From Casuarius casuarius (lineage: Eukaryota; Chordata; Aves; Casuariiformes; Casuariidae), in the NCBI GenBank assembly GCA_003342895.1, contig PTFA01000196.1, positions 1,638,700 through 1,702,699 of the forward strand: a stretch of 64,000 nucleotides of DNA. The letters are read 5' to 3'. A model generated the notes under the pieces. That model was given only the letters and a program-made list of their open reading frames with translations, was not told where the DNA came from and searched no databases. The translations under genes and the position numbers were made by a program. Positions within the stretch are counted from its first letter, which is position 1, and each line of letters opens with the position of its first letter. This document shows, piece after piece, positions 49,986 to 62,295 of this stretch.

Positions 49986-52900
49986 ACTGTGTGAGAGCCA
50001 TCTTCAAGTGTTTGTGATAAGCTAGAAGCAAAACATTCTGCCTTGTGGGCTATAGTTTCTGAGAGTGTTACTCAAGTGTTGGTATTTAAATGTGTAGGGT
50101 GTTTCACATACTGAGAAGTGAGGAGTAAAAGACAATTCCAAAATGTTCCTTTGGCATTTCTATTGCTGAACCACTAGATGGGGTATTTTAGACTTTCCAG
50201 AGCAGCTTTGGATCAAAGAGGAGGAAAAGCTGTTTGTCACAACAATGGAGTTTCTGTGACTGGTTCAACACAGAATTGAATATTTCAGAATTACTCTTTG
50301 TTCTTTACAAAAGCAACCATGTTAAGTAGACACTAACGTTTTTACACAAAGTATTATTTAACTGGATGTGTACACAGTTTAGTATGCCAGTCATTTATGC
50401 ATTATCAAATGATTGATTATGCTGTGAAGTATGGCTTTTGCTTCTTCTAGCTACTCATCTGTGCAGCTTGAGCAACCTCTTATGATAAACTCTTAAATAA
50501 ATTTATAGTTGTAGCAATTAATAATTTATGGAGGTTTCTGCTTCTCCCAGAACTTCTTGAACTGTAATGTCTGGCTCTTTACTGTGTTTCATCAGTGAAT
50601 GCTGGGTCACAACATTATTTTCTAATTCTGATTGTTTGTTACCTTCCCTGCAGTGCTGAGCTCTTCTTTTAGAGCAGAGGTTGAAGTTTGTACTGGGATT
50701 TAATTTGAGTGTTATTGGAATGATAGAACATTAATGCTGCATCATTGTCTACAACATTTTCCCTGTTACTACTTGAAATAAACTGTTTTTTTCCAGATTG
50801 CAAAAGACTTGGTGCATCATTGCAGGAAAGTTTAAGCTGAGTTTTGCTATCAGCCTTGTGTTGGCAATAACTTTTTGCCACTTATAAATCAGGAACTCAA
50901 TTGGAAGGACCTGGAACTACTAGTAATAGCTTGTCGCCAAGCAAACATTCAGCCCTCCAAGTCAACAGCAGTTCCTTTACAAAGAAGCCTGTTAAGAAAT
51001 CATTTCAGAACCAAATCCTATTTGACTTTTGACCATTGGCATTTCAGGGGTGCTTGTTATTTTGAATGGTAAACTGCCAGAACTGAAATTGAATGCTGTA
51101 ACTACTAACACCTTTTACAATATCTAGCATGACCATTAAGCGTAGTACCTCAAGCGCTGCAACTGAGTTTCTGGTTGCCTCTGCCCCAGTGGAAGAATGT
51201 TACCTTCTGAACTGGCAAACCAAATGGATTAATTGCCTCAGCGGGCAGCAATCTCCCTGCACACAATGACTGCTTTGTCAACTGGCAGTTGCAATCTTTG
51301 CTTTTCTTGCATTCATTTAGTAGTTATAGTAATTCAAGAACACTTTGAAGATCTCTGCCAGTAGTATTTAGAATAAACAATCAGGCAAGACTTTGCGACA
51401 TTTCATAGGTAGAGTGACAGCTTTTATTTTTGACTAATATATGGGTGGTGGTTGTATGATCTGCTACTTTAGCCTGCAACTCCGTTTCATAGCAGAGTGC
51501 TCTGATGTGCTTCTCCTCACAGAATATTGTTATATATAGAAATGGCTTTCTGAAAGTTGCAAACATTGTGAAGTGAGAATTGCTTAACTTTCCCAAAATC
51601 TTGGGAAATCCAAATGGAGAGATGTTTATCAGGCACAGGGCTGGGCCTTGGTTGGCTTCTTGGCAGACTGCCTACTTTCAGACAGTAAGTAACAAAAAAA
51701 AAAAAAATCTTTTGGAGACTTGGGTCATATCAGGTCAGTGAATGCAGCAGTTTTTGAGCCTGGCAGCAGCAGAAACCATGGATCAGTCTAAGCTTTTCTG
51801 GCAAACATTCTTGGTGTCAGGCTCTCTATGTAATATTTAATTTTTGAGCTGTATCCTCAAAGGCAAATAGATTTGCTTTAAAAGGATTTTTTTGAGTATA
51901 TAGGCTGTCAGTAAGGATGCATGAACAGTAGGAGCAGAACATTGTATGCAATGGTTCCTATAGCTGGGTAATGAATATTTAGGCTTGTTTTGGGCATGTG
52001 TTCCCTTGGCTTTATCTAACATAGCCACTGTGTATTAGATTTAATAGGCTGTGAGCAGCCTTCCAAAACTGGTAGCTATTGTGCAAACTGGGTATCCTTG
52101 TGAAAGAGTGAAAATGATGGAGTGAGGGAGCAAGGTTCTGTTCCTGAATCTTTGCTCGCTGTGTGATACTGGGCAAGTNGCTTCCGTTCTCTTTACCTCT
52201 GCTATAAAACTGAAACAATACCTCAAAAATCAATGTCTTAAGACTAGTAGTTACAAGCATGAAAGAAGTGCCAGTAACATCTTAAAAAAAAATTTATTTC
52301 AACCATGATAATATAGCAGATAGGACAGAAAACAATAATCAAATGTCTTGCTCTACCATAGTGTGCTGCTACTGTTTCGGAGTCCTACAGCTCAGCGCAA
52401 GGTTGGCTCATTCTTGTGATCAGGATCTGCCACATTGCTGAGGCTTGTTCTGCGCACACCGTGTGTTCCCTCCGAACAAGAGTGACATTAAAAACTGACG
52501 TAGCTAAATCAACACCACCTGTCACATGAGACCACTGTGACATTTCTGTCATGAGCACTACCTCCTAGTAGGAGATGAAGTGGGAAGCAGCAGCAGTTAG
52601 TGAATAATGGATTAGATACGCCTGACTTGTAACATTTACAAAGCGCTTGGGTGTGTCTCCTAGCTACAGAACAAACTGGTAATCAGAATGGTAACTAAAA
52701 GTTCTGTGTTGTCCAAAATGCAAAAACTGAGATAAAGCAGCGTGGCNCACACGGTTATGGTTTGCTGAACTCCGCTGCGCTGCCCAGAAGGTTGTCCCTC
52801 CAAATTAGGTTCTGGATCAGCAAAACGTGCATTAGTAAATAAAAGGCGTACCAGAGATTAGAACTGGTGTAGCCAGTCGGTGGCCTGGGGCATGGCATGC

Positions 52901-55900
52901 CCGTACTATGTACCGAGTGTGACTGCTGCTGCAGCTGCTAACTTGCCCGTGGCTGTCGATGGAGAACAGCACGCCTGGCAGCGTGGAGCACGTTGTGCGA
53001 ACCAGATGCAGGGTTTGCTCAAGTGGGTTGAGAGAAGCTGTAGGAGAGAACAGCGGAGGGGGCAGTGGAGGAGGAGGCTGGAGGGGTCTGAAGGCAGTTA
53101 TACTATACAAGGCTGGATGTGTATTTGCATCAAAACCCCCCAAAATCTAGTAACATCTTGAGTTGAAGAGTTTGATACTGAATTAGAACATAAAGGTTTT
53201 GATAAGGAATGGAAATTAAGCTGAATATTGCATTCCCCTCAGTGACATCCAAAAATATAAACTGGGCAACAACTAGAAATGTAAGGAGGCAGCACTGCAG
53301 TAGGCCCATGAACAGCAGTGATTTCTTTCGCATCCTTCATCTCCACTTTATCTGGACTCTATGCGGCAGAGAGATGCCCTCTGCCATTTTCACCTTGAGC
53401 AGTAGCTGTATTTGCTAATGCAACAATAGAACTGTCCAGAAGGATCTGACAAGGTTTCCTGTTTCAACGGCAAAAAACTGGGACTTCTTTCCTTAGCACG
53501 TAAAGTGACCGGATCTTCATCCTCTGAGCTTTCTTCCATCGAGAGGAGAGTAATCACTTATCGGATTTGGTGTGGACGGAAGGAAGGGTAAGAAAGGAAC
53601 TTTGTCAATCCATGACGTGAAATATTTTGTATTAGGAGATTTGGCAAATAGTTCTGTGTGACTGCAAACAGGATGAGATAAATTTCCCAAGGTCAGCTCT
53701 CCTGTACACTTGGCTTTAGGGCTAGTCACTAAGAAGTCAATTCTGTAACCTTTACAGCAACATCCTGCCAGTGATGCAGAGACTCGGCTATTGTTGGCTT
53801 CAGCTGCAGCTCTTCTGCATCTTCAAAAGACGGGAGGCTGAATAACGCACATGCTGCATGGTGAGAACTTGGGAGCAGGAAAGCGGGCTTGACAAATCAA
53901 TTCNTACTCAATAAAAATAGGGCAACCCGAGCTGGATCCCAACCAGAACTTTTTCCTCCCTAATTTTTGCAAGGAAACGCTTGTTTCCTTGCAAACCCGT
54001 TCTTAAGAAAGGGCAATGTTCTCTGGTGAATGAAGCAGAAGTGGGGAATCCTGAGCTCTCAGCTCTCCCTTCTGGCTTGTTGTGTGGCTTTGGGTCACTG
54101 AAGCTATTTTGTTCTTAAAACAGGATTACTACTGATGTACCTTCCTAGTGAGTTAACTGCTGTAAAGCTCCTTTTGGGTGCAAAGCTTTGTGTTCCTTGA
54201 ATCTTCCTAGACTGAGCAGTTAGCATGGAGTTTTAAGTTCTTTCGTATGGCTAAAAAAAANCAAACAAAATCAGACCTCTGCTTGTGTGTTTGTTTCCAG
54301 CATGTGCTTCATGAGAAAAAGATCTCATTTTCAAGATGGCAACCTTTGAGTAAACTCAGCTCCTTGCAGATCTGGTAGCCAGTCTGGGTTCTCTCTTCAC
54401 ACGTAGTAGTCAATAGAGAGATGTGACTGAGCTCCAGCGGCAGTGTGCAGACCGCTGGGTTCAGTGCATCTGCACTACTGTGGACAACAGACTCCTAGCA
54501 GCATCCTAGCAGAGCATCCTTGACCTGAGGTCTTGCAAAGTTACATTTGCAAATGTACACTGTCCCAGTATGAAATTATAGACACAAAGAGGAAAAAAAA
54601 TGTTAACAGTCAGAAAAGAGTATTATCTCAAAGTTCCTTGTTGTTCCTAGCATTTGCTACGTGAGATTCATTTAAGCAAATAACTGACAGAAAAGAATAA
54701 AAAAACCTAAATCTTTGTGGGGACAAATAGGTAAATACCTCCTATTTCAAGGCCCTCTGTATTTATTTTCTTAGGAGGATTCAGAAATGAACCCCCAAAG
54801 TCCTCAACTGTCACAGGTCATAGCAGATGCTTATCACTGCGTAGTTACAAGTTGTTTCAAATAAAACACCAAATATTTATGGAAGATAAAGGGAGAAAGC
54901 ATTGCAAATATTGTCGAAGAAGGATGTAGAATTTAATGTATCAAACTAATGACTCCAGGACTGTTTCTTGAGTCAAAAATTAGCAAAGAGCATGTAGTGC
55001 AGCTAATAAAATGAGCAGACAGGTGCTGGCTGAGTTTCTGAGAGCCCACATTGCTACTGTTGGTTTATCTGATTGCAAACCTAGTGTACTGTAGCAAGAT
55101 GGATACGTAGCAGTGACGGTGTGGGAAAGATGCTGGAAAGATTGCACACTGATGTTCTTAATCAGTAATTAGAAACTAAAAATAGTATTTTACTGAAAGA
55201 TAATAAATCTGTAGCCTTTAATCCTTCTGTGCCAATCTGTAAGCTGATATCATTATTACTTGAAAGGCAATGAGAACGTAAGTGAATAAGCAAAAGTAGG
55301 TTGCTATTACAGTCACATTATAAATTNGACATAGCCCAAGCTGTCTAGATGATGTTTGGCTGTATGGGCTGTATGCAAAGTGAATAGGCATAGGGCAGGT
55401 TCATCTGCAAGCACAGATTGAATACTTTTATTGCGTATTTCCATCTCTGAGCTGTCCTTATTTCCTGAAGGATTCTGAAGAAAAATGATCATGTCACTAA
55501 GTTTCGTGTCTTCTCTGCACTTGTAAGTAAAAGCATTCAAGAAAGTGAGCNGAGAGCAAGAACAGGCATGTGGGGGAAAGAGTTCCTACGCCTTCGAATA
55601 CTTTGCAAATGCTGAGATGCAGGTTATAATGTTGTTTATACTCAAGTAATTTAGAAGAACGTACCCTTAGCAGCCCCCCAACCATAACCATCCACCTGAG
55701 AAACCTCAAAGCGTTTCAGAGAGCGAGCCACACCAAACAGANCATTACAATTGGGTCATGTCCCTGTGACGGCTGCCGCAATTCTTTAAAAGGAAAACTA
55801 ACATAAAGTATGTAAAACAGCGCACGCTCTCTTAATGCAACTCAGGGTCTAGACTCCCACTCCCTAATGGTCCNTTGAGCAAGAAACGTAACGCAAAAGT

Positions 55901-56330
55901 GAGAGCCGGTGTAAGATGAAGGTGGTGAGGCAAAGATGTGAAAGGAGAGTATCTCCCTCTTTGCCAAGCATTTTAGGACCTGAAAAGCTGAATTGTAAGA
56001 GTTTATATAACTCAGTGTCTCGCAGAAGCAGGTGAAAGTAAGCGTCAGACAAAATTATTGGGAGTTGCCAGGAAACGCGTTGTAACGGCTTCGCTCAACG
56101 ACAAAGCACAGATGTTTGACAAAGGAGAAGGCATCGAATGCTGGATCCCACTGGAGAAGGACGACCAGAAGTTGGGAATAGGGATGTGGGCTGGGTTCTG
56201 TGATAGCTGAAGGTGCNAGGCCCAGCAGGTGCTACCCTCTCTGTGGCCTCCAGGTGAATTCCTCCTTCCCCAAATGCTGTAATGGGGGAAAAAGAGGGCA
56301 AGTGAAGCAAAGCTGCCAGTAAAGTCACCA
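49986..56330. other. Region without a recognised gene
   Basis: About 6.3 kb with only short scattered open frames. It contains AATAAA hexamers on both strands (for example reverse-strand ones at 51423-51428 and 52293-52298). There is also an exon-like block on either strand at 53497-53845 that I could not identify. Ambiguous bases become frequent from 52.1 kb to the gap. The human neighbour OCEL1 was not found here. Confidence 0.5.
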
Positions 56331-56585
56331 TTTGGGGAGAAGGGCCCTGCTTTCAAGGGGGGCTTTGGGCCAGCGGGGAGGGTGAGCCGGCCCCTCGCCG
56401 CCTCTAAAACGGGCTGTTGGAGAAAGCTTCGGCTGCCTCGCGCCATGGCCGTTTCCATCACTTGATGCTACCGAGGCTGAAACGTCTCCGCTCCCCAATT
56501 TTTGTCCCGAGCGGGAGCTGCGCGGAGGCCGCTGCGTGACCCCCNGCCCCAGCAGCCGCTCTGGGCACTAACCGCCCCCTCAGCG

Positions 56586-57559
56586 NNNNNNNNNNNNNNN
56601 NNNNNNNNNNNNNNNNNNNNNNNNNNNNNNNNNNNNNNNNNNNNNNNNNNNNNNNNNNNNNNNNNNNNNNNNNNNNNNNNNNNNNNNNNNNNNNNNNNNN
56701 NNNNNNNNNNNNNNNNNNNNNNNNNNNNNNNNNNNNNNNNNNNNNNNNNNNNNNNNNNNNNNNNNNNNNNNNNNNNNNNNNNNNNNNNNNNNNNNNNNNN
56801 NNNNNNNNNNNNNNNNNNNNNNNNNNNNNNNNNNNNNNNNNNNNNNNNNNNNNNNNNNNNNNNNNNNNNNNNNNNNNNNNNNNNNNNNNNNNNNNNNNNN
56901 NNNNNNNNNNNNNNNNNNNNNNNNNNNNNNNNNNNNNNNNNNNNNNNNNNNNNNNNNNNNNNNNNNNNNNNNNNNNNNNNNNNNNNNNNNNNNNNNNNNN
57001 NNNNNNNNNNNNNNNNNNNNNNNNNNNNNNNNNNNNNNNNNNNNNNNNNNNNNNNNNNNNNNNNNNNNNNNNNNNNNNNNNNNNNNNNNNNNNNNNNNNN
57101 NNNNNNNNNNNNNNNNNNNNNNNNNNNNNNNNNNNNNNNNNNNNNNNNNNNNNNNNNNNNNNNNNNNNNNNNNNNNNNNNNNNNNNNNNNNNNNNNNNNN
57201 NNNNNNNNNNNNNNNNNNNNNNNNNNNNNNNNNNNNNNNNNNNNNNNNNNNNNNNNNNNNNNNNNNNNNNNNNNNNNNNNNNNNNNNNNNNNNNNNNNNN
57301 NNNNNNNNNNNNNNNNNNNNNNNNNNNNNNNNNNNNNNNNNNNNNNNNNNNNNNNNNNNNNNNNNNNNNNNNNNNNNNNNNNNNNNNNNNNNNNNNNNNN
57401 NNNNNNNNNNNNNNNNNNNNNNNNNNNNNNNNNNNNNNNNNNNNNNNNNNNNNNNNNNNNNNNNNNNNNNNNNNNNNNNNNNNNNNNNNNNNNNNNNNNN
57501 NNNNNNNNNNNNNNNNNNNNNNNNNNNNNNNNNNNNNNNNNNNNNNNNNNNNNNNNNNN
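56586..57559. other. Assembly gap (974 N)
   Basis: Continuous run of N. Apparent long ORFs on both strands that cross it are artefacts of translating N. Confidence 0.99.
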
Positions 57560-57667
57560 CGTGGCGTTTGCTGCTCCGGCGTGTTTCGAGCCTCCGGCTG
57601 GATCGGGCTTGAAAGCTGGTGCTGGGGACGGGAAGGGTATGACTGTGCCTGCTGTGCCCGCTGGCTA

Positions 57668-57729
57668 TATATACACACACATATATATATTTTATATATA
57701 AATATATATATATAAACATATATATAAAA
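57668..57729. repeat. TA/CA dinucleotide tract
   Basis: About 60 nt of TATATA and ACACAC units directly between two GC-rich stretches. It contains TATAAA-like strings that arise from the repeat. Confidence 0.85.
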
Positions 57730-57956
57730 GAGGGGGCCGGGAGCAGGGCTCGGCTGCGCCCCGGGAGCCGGTGCCTCAGCACGGGCCGGCTGCGGGGAAG
57801 GGCGTTTCGGCCGCCCCCCACGTTCCCTGCTGCTTCTCCTCTGGGCTGGTTGCAAAACTGGCTCTAAGTCGCAGAAGGTCTCTTTAGCGCGCTTAGAGTT
57901 GGGAGGTTTCGCCATTAACCACACCAATGCTTCCAGGCAGGCTTTGGAGTCCGCAG

Positions 57957-60856
57957 GTATTAAAGGGGGCTGGAGCTAGATGGTGGGGATCTGTGTTTAA
58001 GCAAAGTCCTGTAAAGTACAAAACAGGGGTGTAAAAACGTGTGTTGGAGGTGGCAAACTTGTCAAATTCGTGGCTGGCGCGAGTTTAAGATTAGCCTCGT
58101 GAGCTGTTCTGATAGGTTTTGTTGAATAAACTTGCTTAAGGAATTGTTCTAGTTAGCTTCTGTTTTGAATTTTGGGCGATGTTTACAGATTTTTATTTTT
58201 AACAAGAGGAAAATATTTATTTAAAGAGGACTGGACGCTGACGCGCTCTATCCCGTAGCTGCTACCGGATAGCTTTCCCACTGGGAAAGCAAGAGCAAGC
58301 GAGTAGGTTGGAGCCCGGACAGCGCAGTGGTGGACTCTTGAAATGTGTGTAACATTGAGGGAATAAAGCAGGACGTACCTTTCAGACAGCCTCCCCCCAG
58401 CAATCTACCAACTTATATATTTAAAAAATAGCCAATTTCTTCTTCGTACATGGTTTTACATCAGAAGACTTGAAAAAGAGTAGTGGTAAGTTTTTAACCT
58501 AGGAGGTTAAGCTATAGCTGGCAAGCGTGTACAAACCTGCCCCTCTCCAACAGAGAAATGTAGAAGGTAATTGGCAGATAGCACTAATAATAAATAAGGA
58601 TAAAATAACTAGTCCAGTGGCTCCACATTTGAAAACACTATTACCACTGCTACATTCAATCTTCTTCTATCATATTCTGCTTTTTGGGTGGTAAGTGTGT
58701 TTATTGTAACTGCTTAATCTCTGCTGCGTTACTGTGTGGTAGGAAAGTATGCTTTACAATTTATGGATGGAGGAACAGGAGTGATGCACAAGACGGCAAA
58801 GCCTGTGGCAAAGTCTGGGCTGGAATGTTTTTATGTTGTTCATGTAGCGCAAATACTTTTCAAAGTATTTTACAGACTGTTCGGATTGCGAGGTCCCTGA
58901 TTCAAAAGATTTTCAGCTACTTAGCTCTAATTTTCTACTCCATTTTCTGAGAATGGTTAGATCATGCTGCACTACAACGTGGATCGAAAACAACATGCTG
59001 ATGTGAAGGCCCCCATCAGCGTGGCTTGAAGGGTAAACGCACGTACAATGGTTGCATAAGCAAACAAGTTGTTCCCTGAGCAACGGGACTAATGAAGTCT
59101 GCTTTCCTCGAGGTTTGTGTCCTGCCTTCTGCACAAACACGTGCCCTGATAATGCCGCTCTCCAGTGACAATATTCCCCGGTCTCTAACCGTAGCATTTC
59201 CTGTGCCTTCCTCCTCCCTGTGCTTCTTTCAGACCATGCTGTAGTTCCTCTCGTGTCCCGTAAGAGGCTAGGCAGAAGCAGGTAGCATGGACGGTTTTGA
59301 GCTGTGGGCGCAGATGGGACAGTAGGCAGGCTGGATGGATGGCTGGAGTTCGCACTTCAAGCTTTTCCTGATGGAGATGCTGAATTTTTCTTCCTTTCCC
59401 ATACCTGGTTTTCAGGAGTCTTTTAGGAACATGATGCATATGTGAACTCTCCTTTTACGTTGGACTGAAATTAGTTGGCATGTTCAGAAACTATTGAGGG
59501 CGTAGGAGCAGGGTTAAGAAGATGAGAGCTGACATGCACACAAAATGAAGATGCATATATCTTGTTTTGTGAGGAAAAACAGCTTTTTTGTTTTTTACCA
59601 CTGTGTAAACACAGCGCAACTTCATGGAATAAATCTCTCACGTGACTCATGCATGTCATTCACTAGCTCTGGTATTTAGAGGGGGATTTACCTCACCTAG
59701 TTTTAGGCATCTACCAATCGAGCAAGTTGCTTTGGGCTCCTTTTGTAGCTAGTAGAGAACTAATCAATACAGTCAGAGTTCAGAGGCAGTTCCTCCCCTC
59801 CTAAACCATTCACTCACATCTGGTCACTGTACTTGTTTTCCAGTGGCTGTTGCTGACTGTGGGAGTCAGACATCTAGCTGAGGTGTAGGTACCCAAATTA
59901 GGGACAAACTGGGAAAAATTCCACTTCTTACTCTCGTGATAATGTTCTTTTAAAATAATCTGCTTCTAAATTATGATTTCTGTCTCATACAGGGTTTTTT
60001 TGTGCTCATAAGCTCATTAAGAAACTGTGGCCCCTTTTCCCATCTCAACTCTTGATTAATTTTTAATGTTGAGAGACTCAGCCTAGGATGAAATTTTGCT
60101 CCCAGGAGTTTAAATCAGAGTAACTGCAACAGGGCAGGGCTGTACCAAAACTAGGAGCAGTTTTGTCGGCTATCCCAGTGCGACCTCTGGGTGTTTTAGA
60201 GAGAGGTGTAGTACGCTAACTGTCCCCGTGAAGAGTTTGTAAAACCCATATGCTTTCTGGAGGTCAGTTTTGGGGTGACCATCTCATGGAATATGAGTTA
60301 TGTTGATATTGGCAACGTAGCAAGTCTGTTCCCGCTCCCTTTGCAGTGAGCAGGACCTTAAGGTCTGTTAGTACTGACTTCTGCATGTTCCCCTAATTGC
60401 ACTCCCGTGGTCCCGGGGTGCTCTCGCTTCACTGCCTTTTATCTTTGCATGGAAAACATAGCAGTAGAAATCTTATTTTTTCTGTTACTGTTTTGATTTT
60501 AACATGGAGAGCGTAATGGTACATAGCAAACCAGGTTTTAGGAAAAGGCTAGAATTCAGCAGAACTCACAGCGTTATAGGCTAGGCTGTGAGGTTATGTA
60601 TGCTTTGGGCGTTAAAGAAGGCAGTCTCCATGGCAGGTTTGCCCTTAGTTCAGCACCGATCTCTTGACTGGTGGGAGACAACAGCCATCTGAGATGTTAT
60701 CTGAGCAGGCCAGAGGTTTATAAACAGACTCGCTTTTAAATGCATATCCGAATTTGCTTCATTGCTCAGATCTAGATGGCTGAGGTGGAAAATCAAAGTT
60801 TAAAAATGAGCTTTTCACAATTAGATATTGTTCTGTTTACTAAACTAGTGTTACAG
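57957..60856. other. Non-coding or unresolved region
   Basis: AT-rich sequence without a recognised gene. If the exons at 60857-62034 are real, this is probably intron of that gene. Possible donors and acceptors here do not yield an open, phase-compatible first exon with an ATG. Confidence 0.4.
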
Positions 60857-62034
60857 TAGGCTGGAAACTGCCTTACCCTCCCTTCTACTGACCTGTCACT
60901 TAACTGCTGAGACAGGTAACATCCAGTTATCCCCCAAAACACATGAAAGCCCTTTCTCCAATTGCCTAATATCACTTCTAGAAGTCAGCGTTATGTAGAA
61001 TTGCAAAGCTTTTGACTTGATCAAAGTGAGTGTCGTTTTTCTTCAATAATTCATTTATTCAAGTAGGCAGTGAACAATGTAAAAATGTTGAATTAACCAG
61101 TGGTTATCTCGAATGGTTTGTGATCTTTGTGTGCGATGCTGCAGTCTCCTGCTCTGGACTCTCAAAGAGCCAGAGCTGTGAAGCAGTGAATCACTGAGGT
61201 TTGGTATCCAAACGGTTTACTATAAACAAGGCTTAACTTCCAGATATTCCCCCACTTAGACTCTATCTTGGAAAGTAACCTCTGACATCAGATCTAGTTT
61301 CTTCATTCAGTACTCTAAGGTTGTTACCAAACTAGTTTGTTCAAGAGACTTGGCCTCTTGGGGGTTTTTTGTTTGTTTTAAAAAGCATGCCTTGCAACTT
61401 TTTTCTTGGGGGTCTGATGAAACATGTCTATAATGGTGGGTTTTTTCTTTTTCCTCCTCCCCAGTTCCTTTGAACAGCCCAGTAACCAGCGATGTAGTGT
61501 TTCCTCTCTGCCAGTGTAATGCTGTATTCCCGCACAAGGCGTCTGCTCCTGGTAAAGTTTAGTGGAGATTTGTGCCTCTGCTTTGGACAGGAGTAGTCTT
61601 GGGCCCACTACTAGAGAATCAGTCTGATGTTTTTCTTTTCCTGAAAGCTGTTTTCTGTATTTTTGAAAACAGATTGTCTGTCTTACAATTGGCTTCTCAA
61701 CTTTGGTCTCTCTCCCGGACCAAACCTGACCAGCCTCCGTACTGAATTGTCGAATAATTCCCCTGTCCCTGCAGAAGCAGCACTATTGAGAGAAGCTGTG
61801 GAAAAACACTTATTACTTTGCATAAAACTGCTTTTTGTTGTCTTGGTAACAGTATATTTATGGGGTGACTTGAGCAGCTACTGCATGAATAGAAGATGCA
61901 AACTGCTGAAGAGAAGTCAAAAGCAGGGAACGACTGAGATCTCTACAACAGAAAAGCACATTTCATCAGATACTCCTACCTTTGTCTCCTTGATCCCTGA
62001 CGTGGTAAAAAAGGAAGCTCAGATACTGTGGTGA
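60857..62034 (+). CDS. 3' exons of an unrecognised single-pass membrane protein (partial)
   Basis: I do not recognise this gene. The terminal exon begins at 61673 after an acceptor ending AAAACAG and is open to a TGA at 62032. The upstream block 61465-61551 (87 nt) has a very good acceptor (T/C-rich, CCCCAG) and donor G|GTAAAG. Only one of its three frames is open, and that is the frame that splices correctly onto the last exon. A weaker block 60857-60915, acceptor TTACAG and donor G|GTAACA, again has matching phase. The joined frame has Cys residues (LCQCNAVFPHK, then DCLSYNW), sequons NLT and NNS, a hydrophobic helix at 61810-61863 with a Lys (HLLLCIKLLFVVLVTVYLW) and a basic stop-transfer (NRRCKLLKRSQK). 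It then has a Ser/Thr-rich tail. This suggests type I topology. No start codon is found; the 5' exons may be in the nearby gap. Random ORFs of about 120 codons occur elsewhere in this window, so the case rests on splice phase and the poly(A) signal. Confidence 0.38.
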
Positions 62035-62271
62035 TATTTATCACTTAAAAGCTAAACTAAAATCGAACATGAAAAATAATTCTTAAGTGTGATTTTTCTC
62101 TAGATAGGTAAAAATCTGCATAAATCCCTTTAATCTTATTTTTTAGATTTACAGTTATGGTAGCTTGTGCCTTTTATTCAGTTGTTTGTTTCAGCAGCAA
62201 ACCTCTAATTTGTTTTACATGCTGTGCAAGTTTCTATACAACGCTAGTATTGCAGTATTTGAGCACTTTCC

Positions 62272-62277
62272 ATTAAA
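62272..62277 (+). terminator. Poly(A) signal ATTAAA after the unrecognised gene
   Basis: ATTAAA lies about 240 nt after the TGA at 62032. A GT-containing stretch follows (ACTTGTGCAG, CAGTGTTGG). It fits a short 3'UTR ending near 62295. Confidence 0.4.
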
Positions 62278-62295
62278 AGGACTTGTGCAGTAGCT

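Larger units (their letters stand above)
56331..57860. promoter_or_regulatory. CpG-rich block interrupted by the assembly gap, possible promoter
   Basis: GC- and CpG-dense flanks on both sides of the run of N suggest a CpG island that was hard to assemble. The left flank ends in CCCCCTCAG|CG, which could be a splice acceptor next to missing exon sequence. The right flank is a mixed GC-rich and AT-repeat sequence. A promoter for a nearby gene is inferred, not shown. Confidence 0.45.

Noticed and set aside
57660..57730. TATATA/TATAAA as a TATA box
   Set aside because: The strings are part of a dinucleotide repeat. Without a mapped start site they are not evidence of a core promoter.
56458..57927. 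Very long frames on both strands
   Set aside because: Mostly translated N from the assembly gap.
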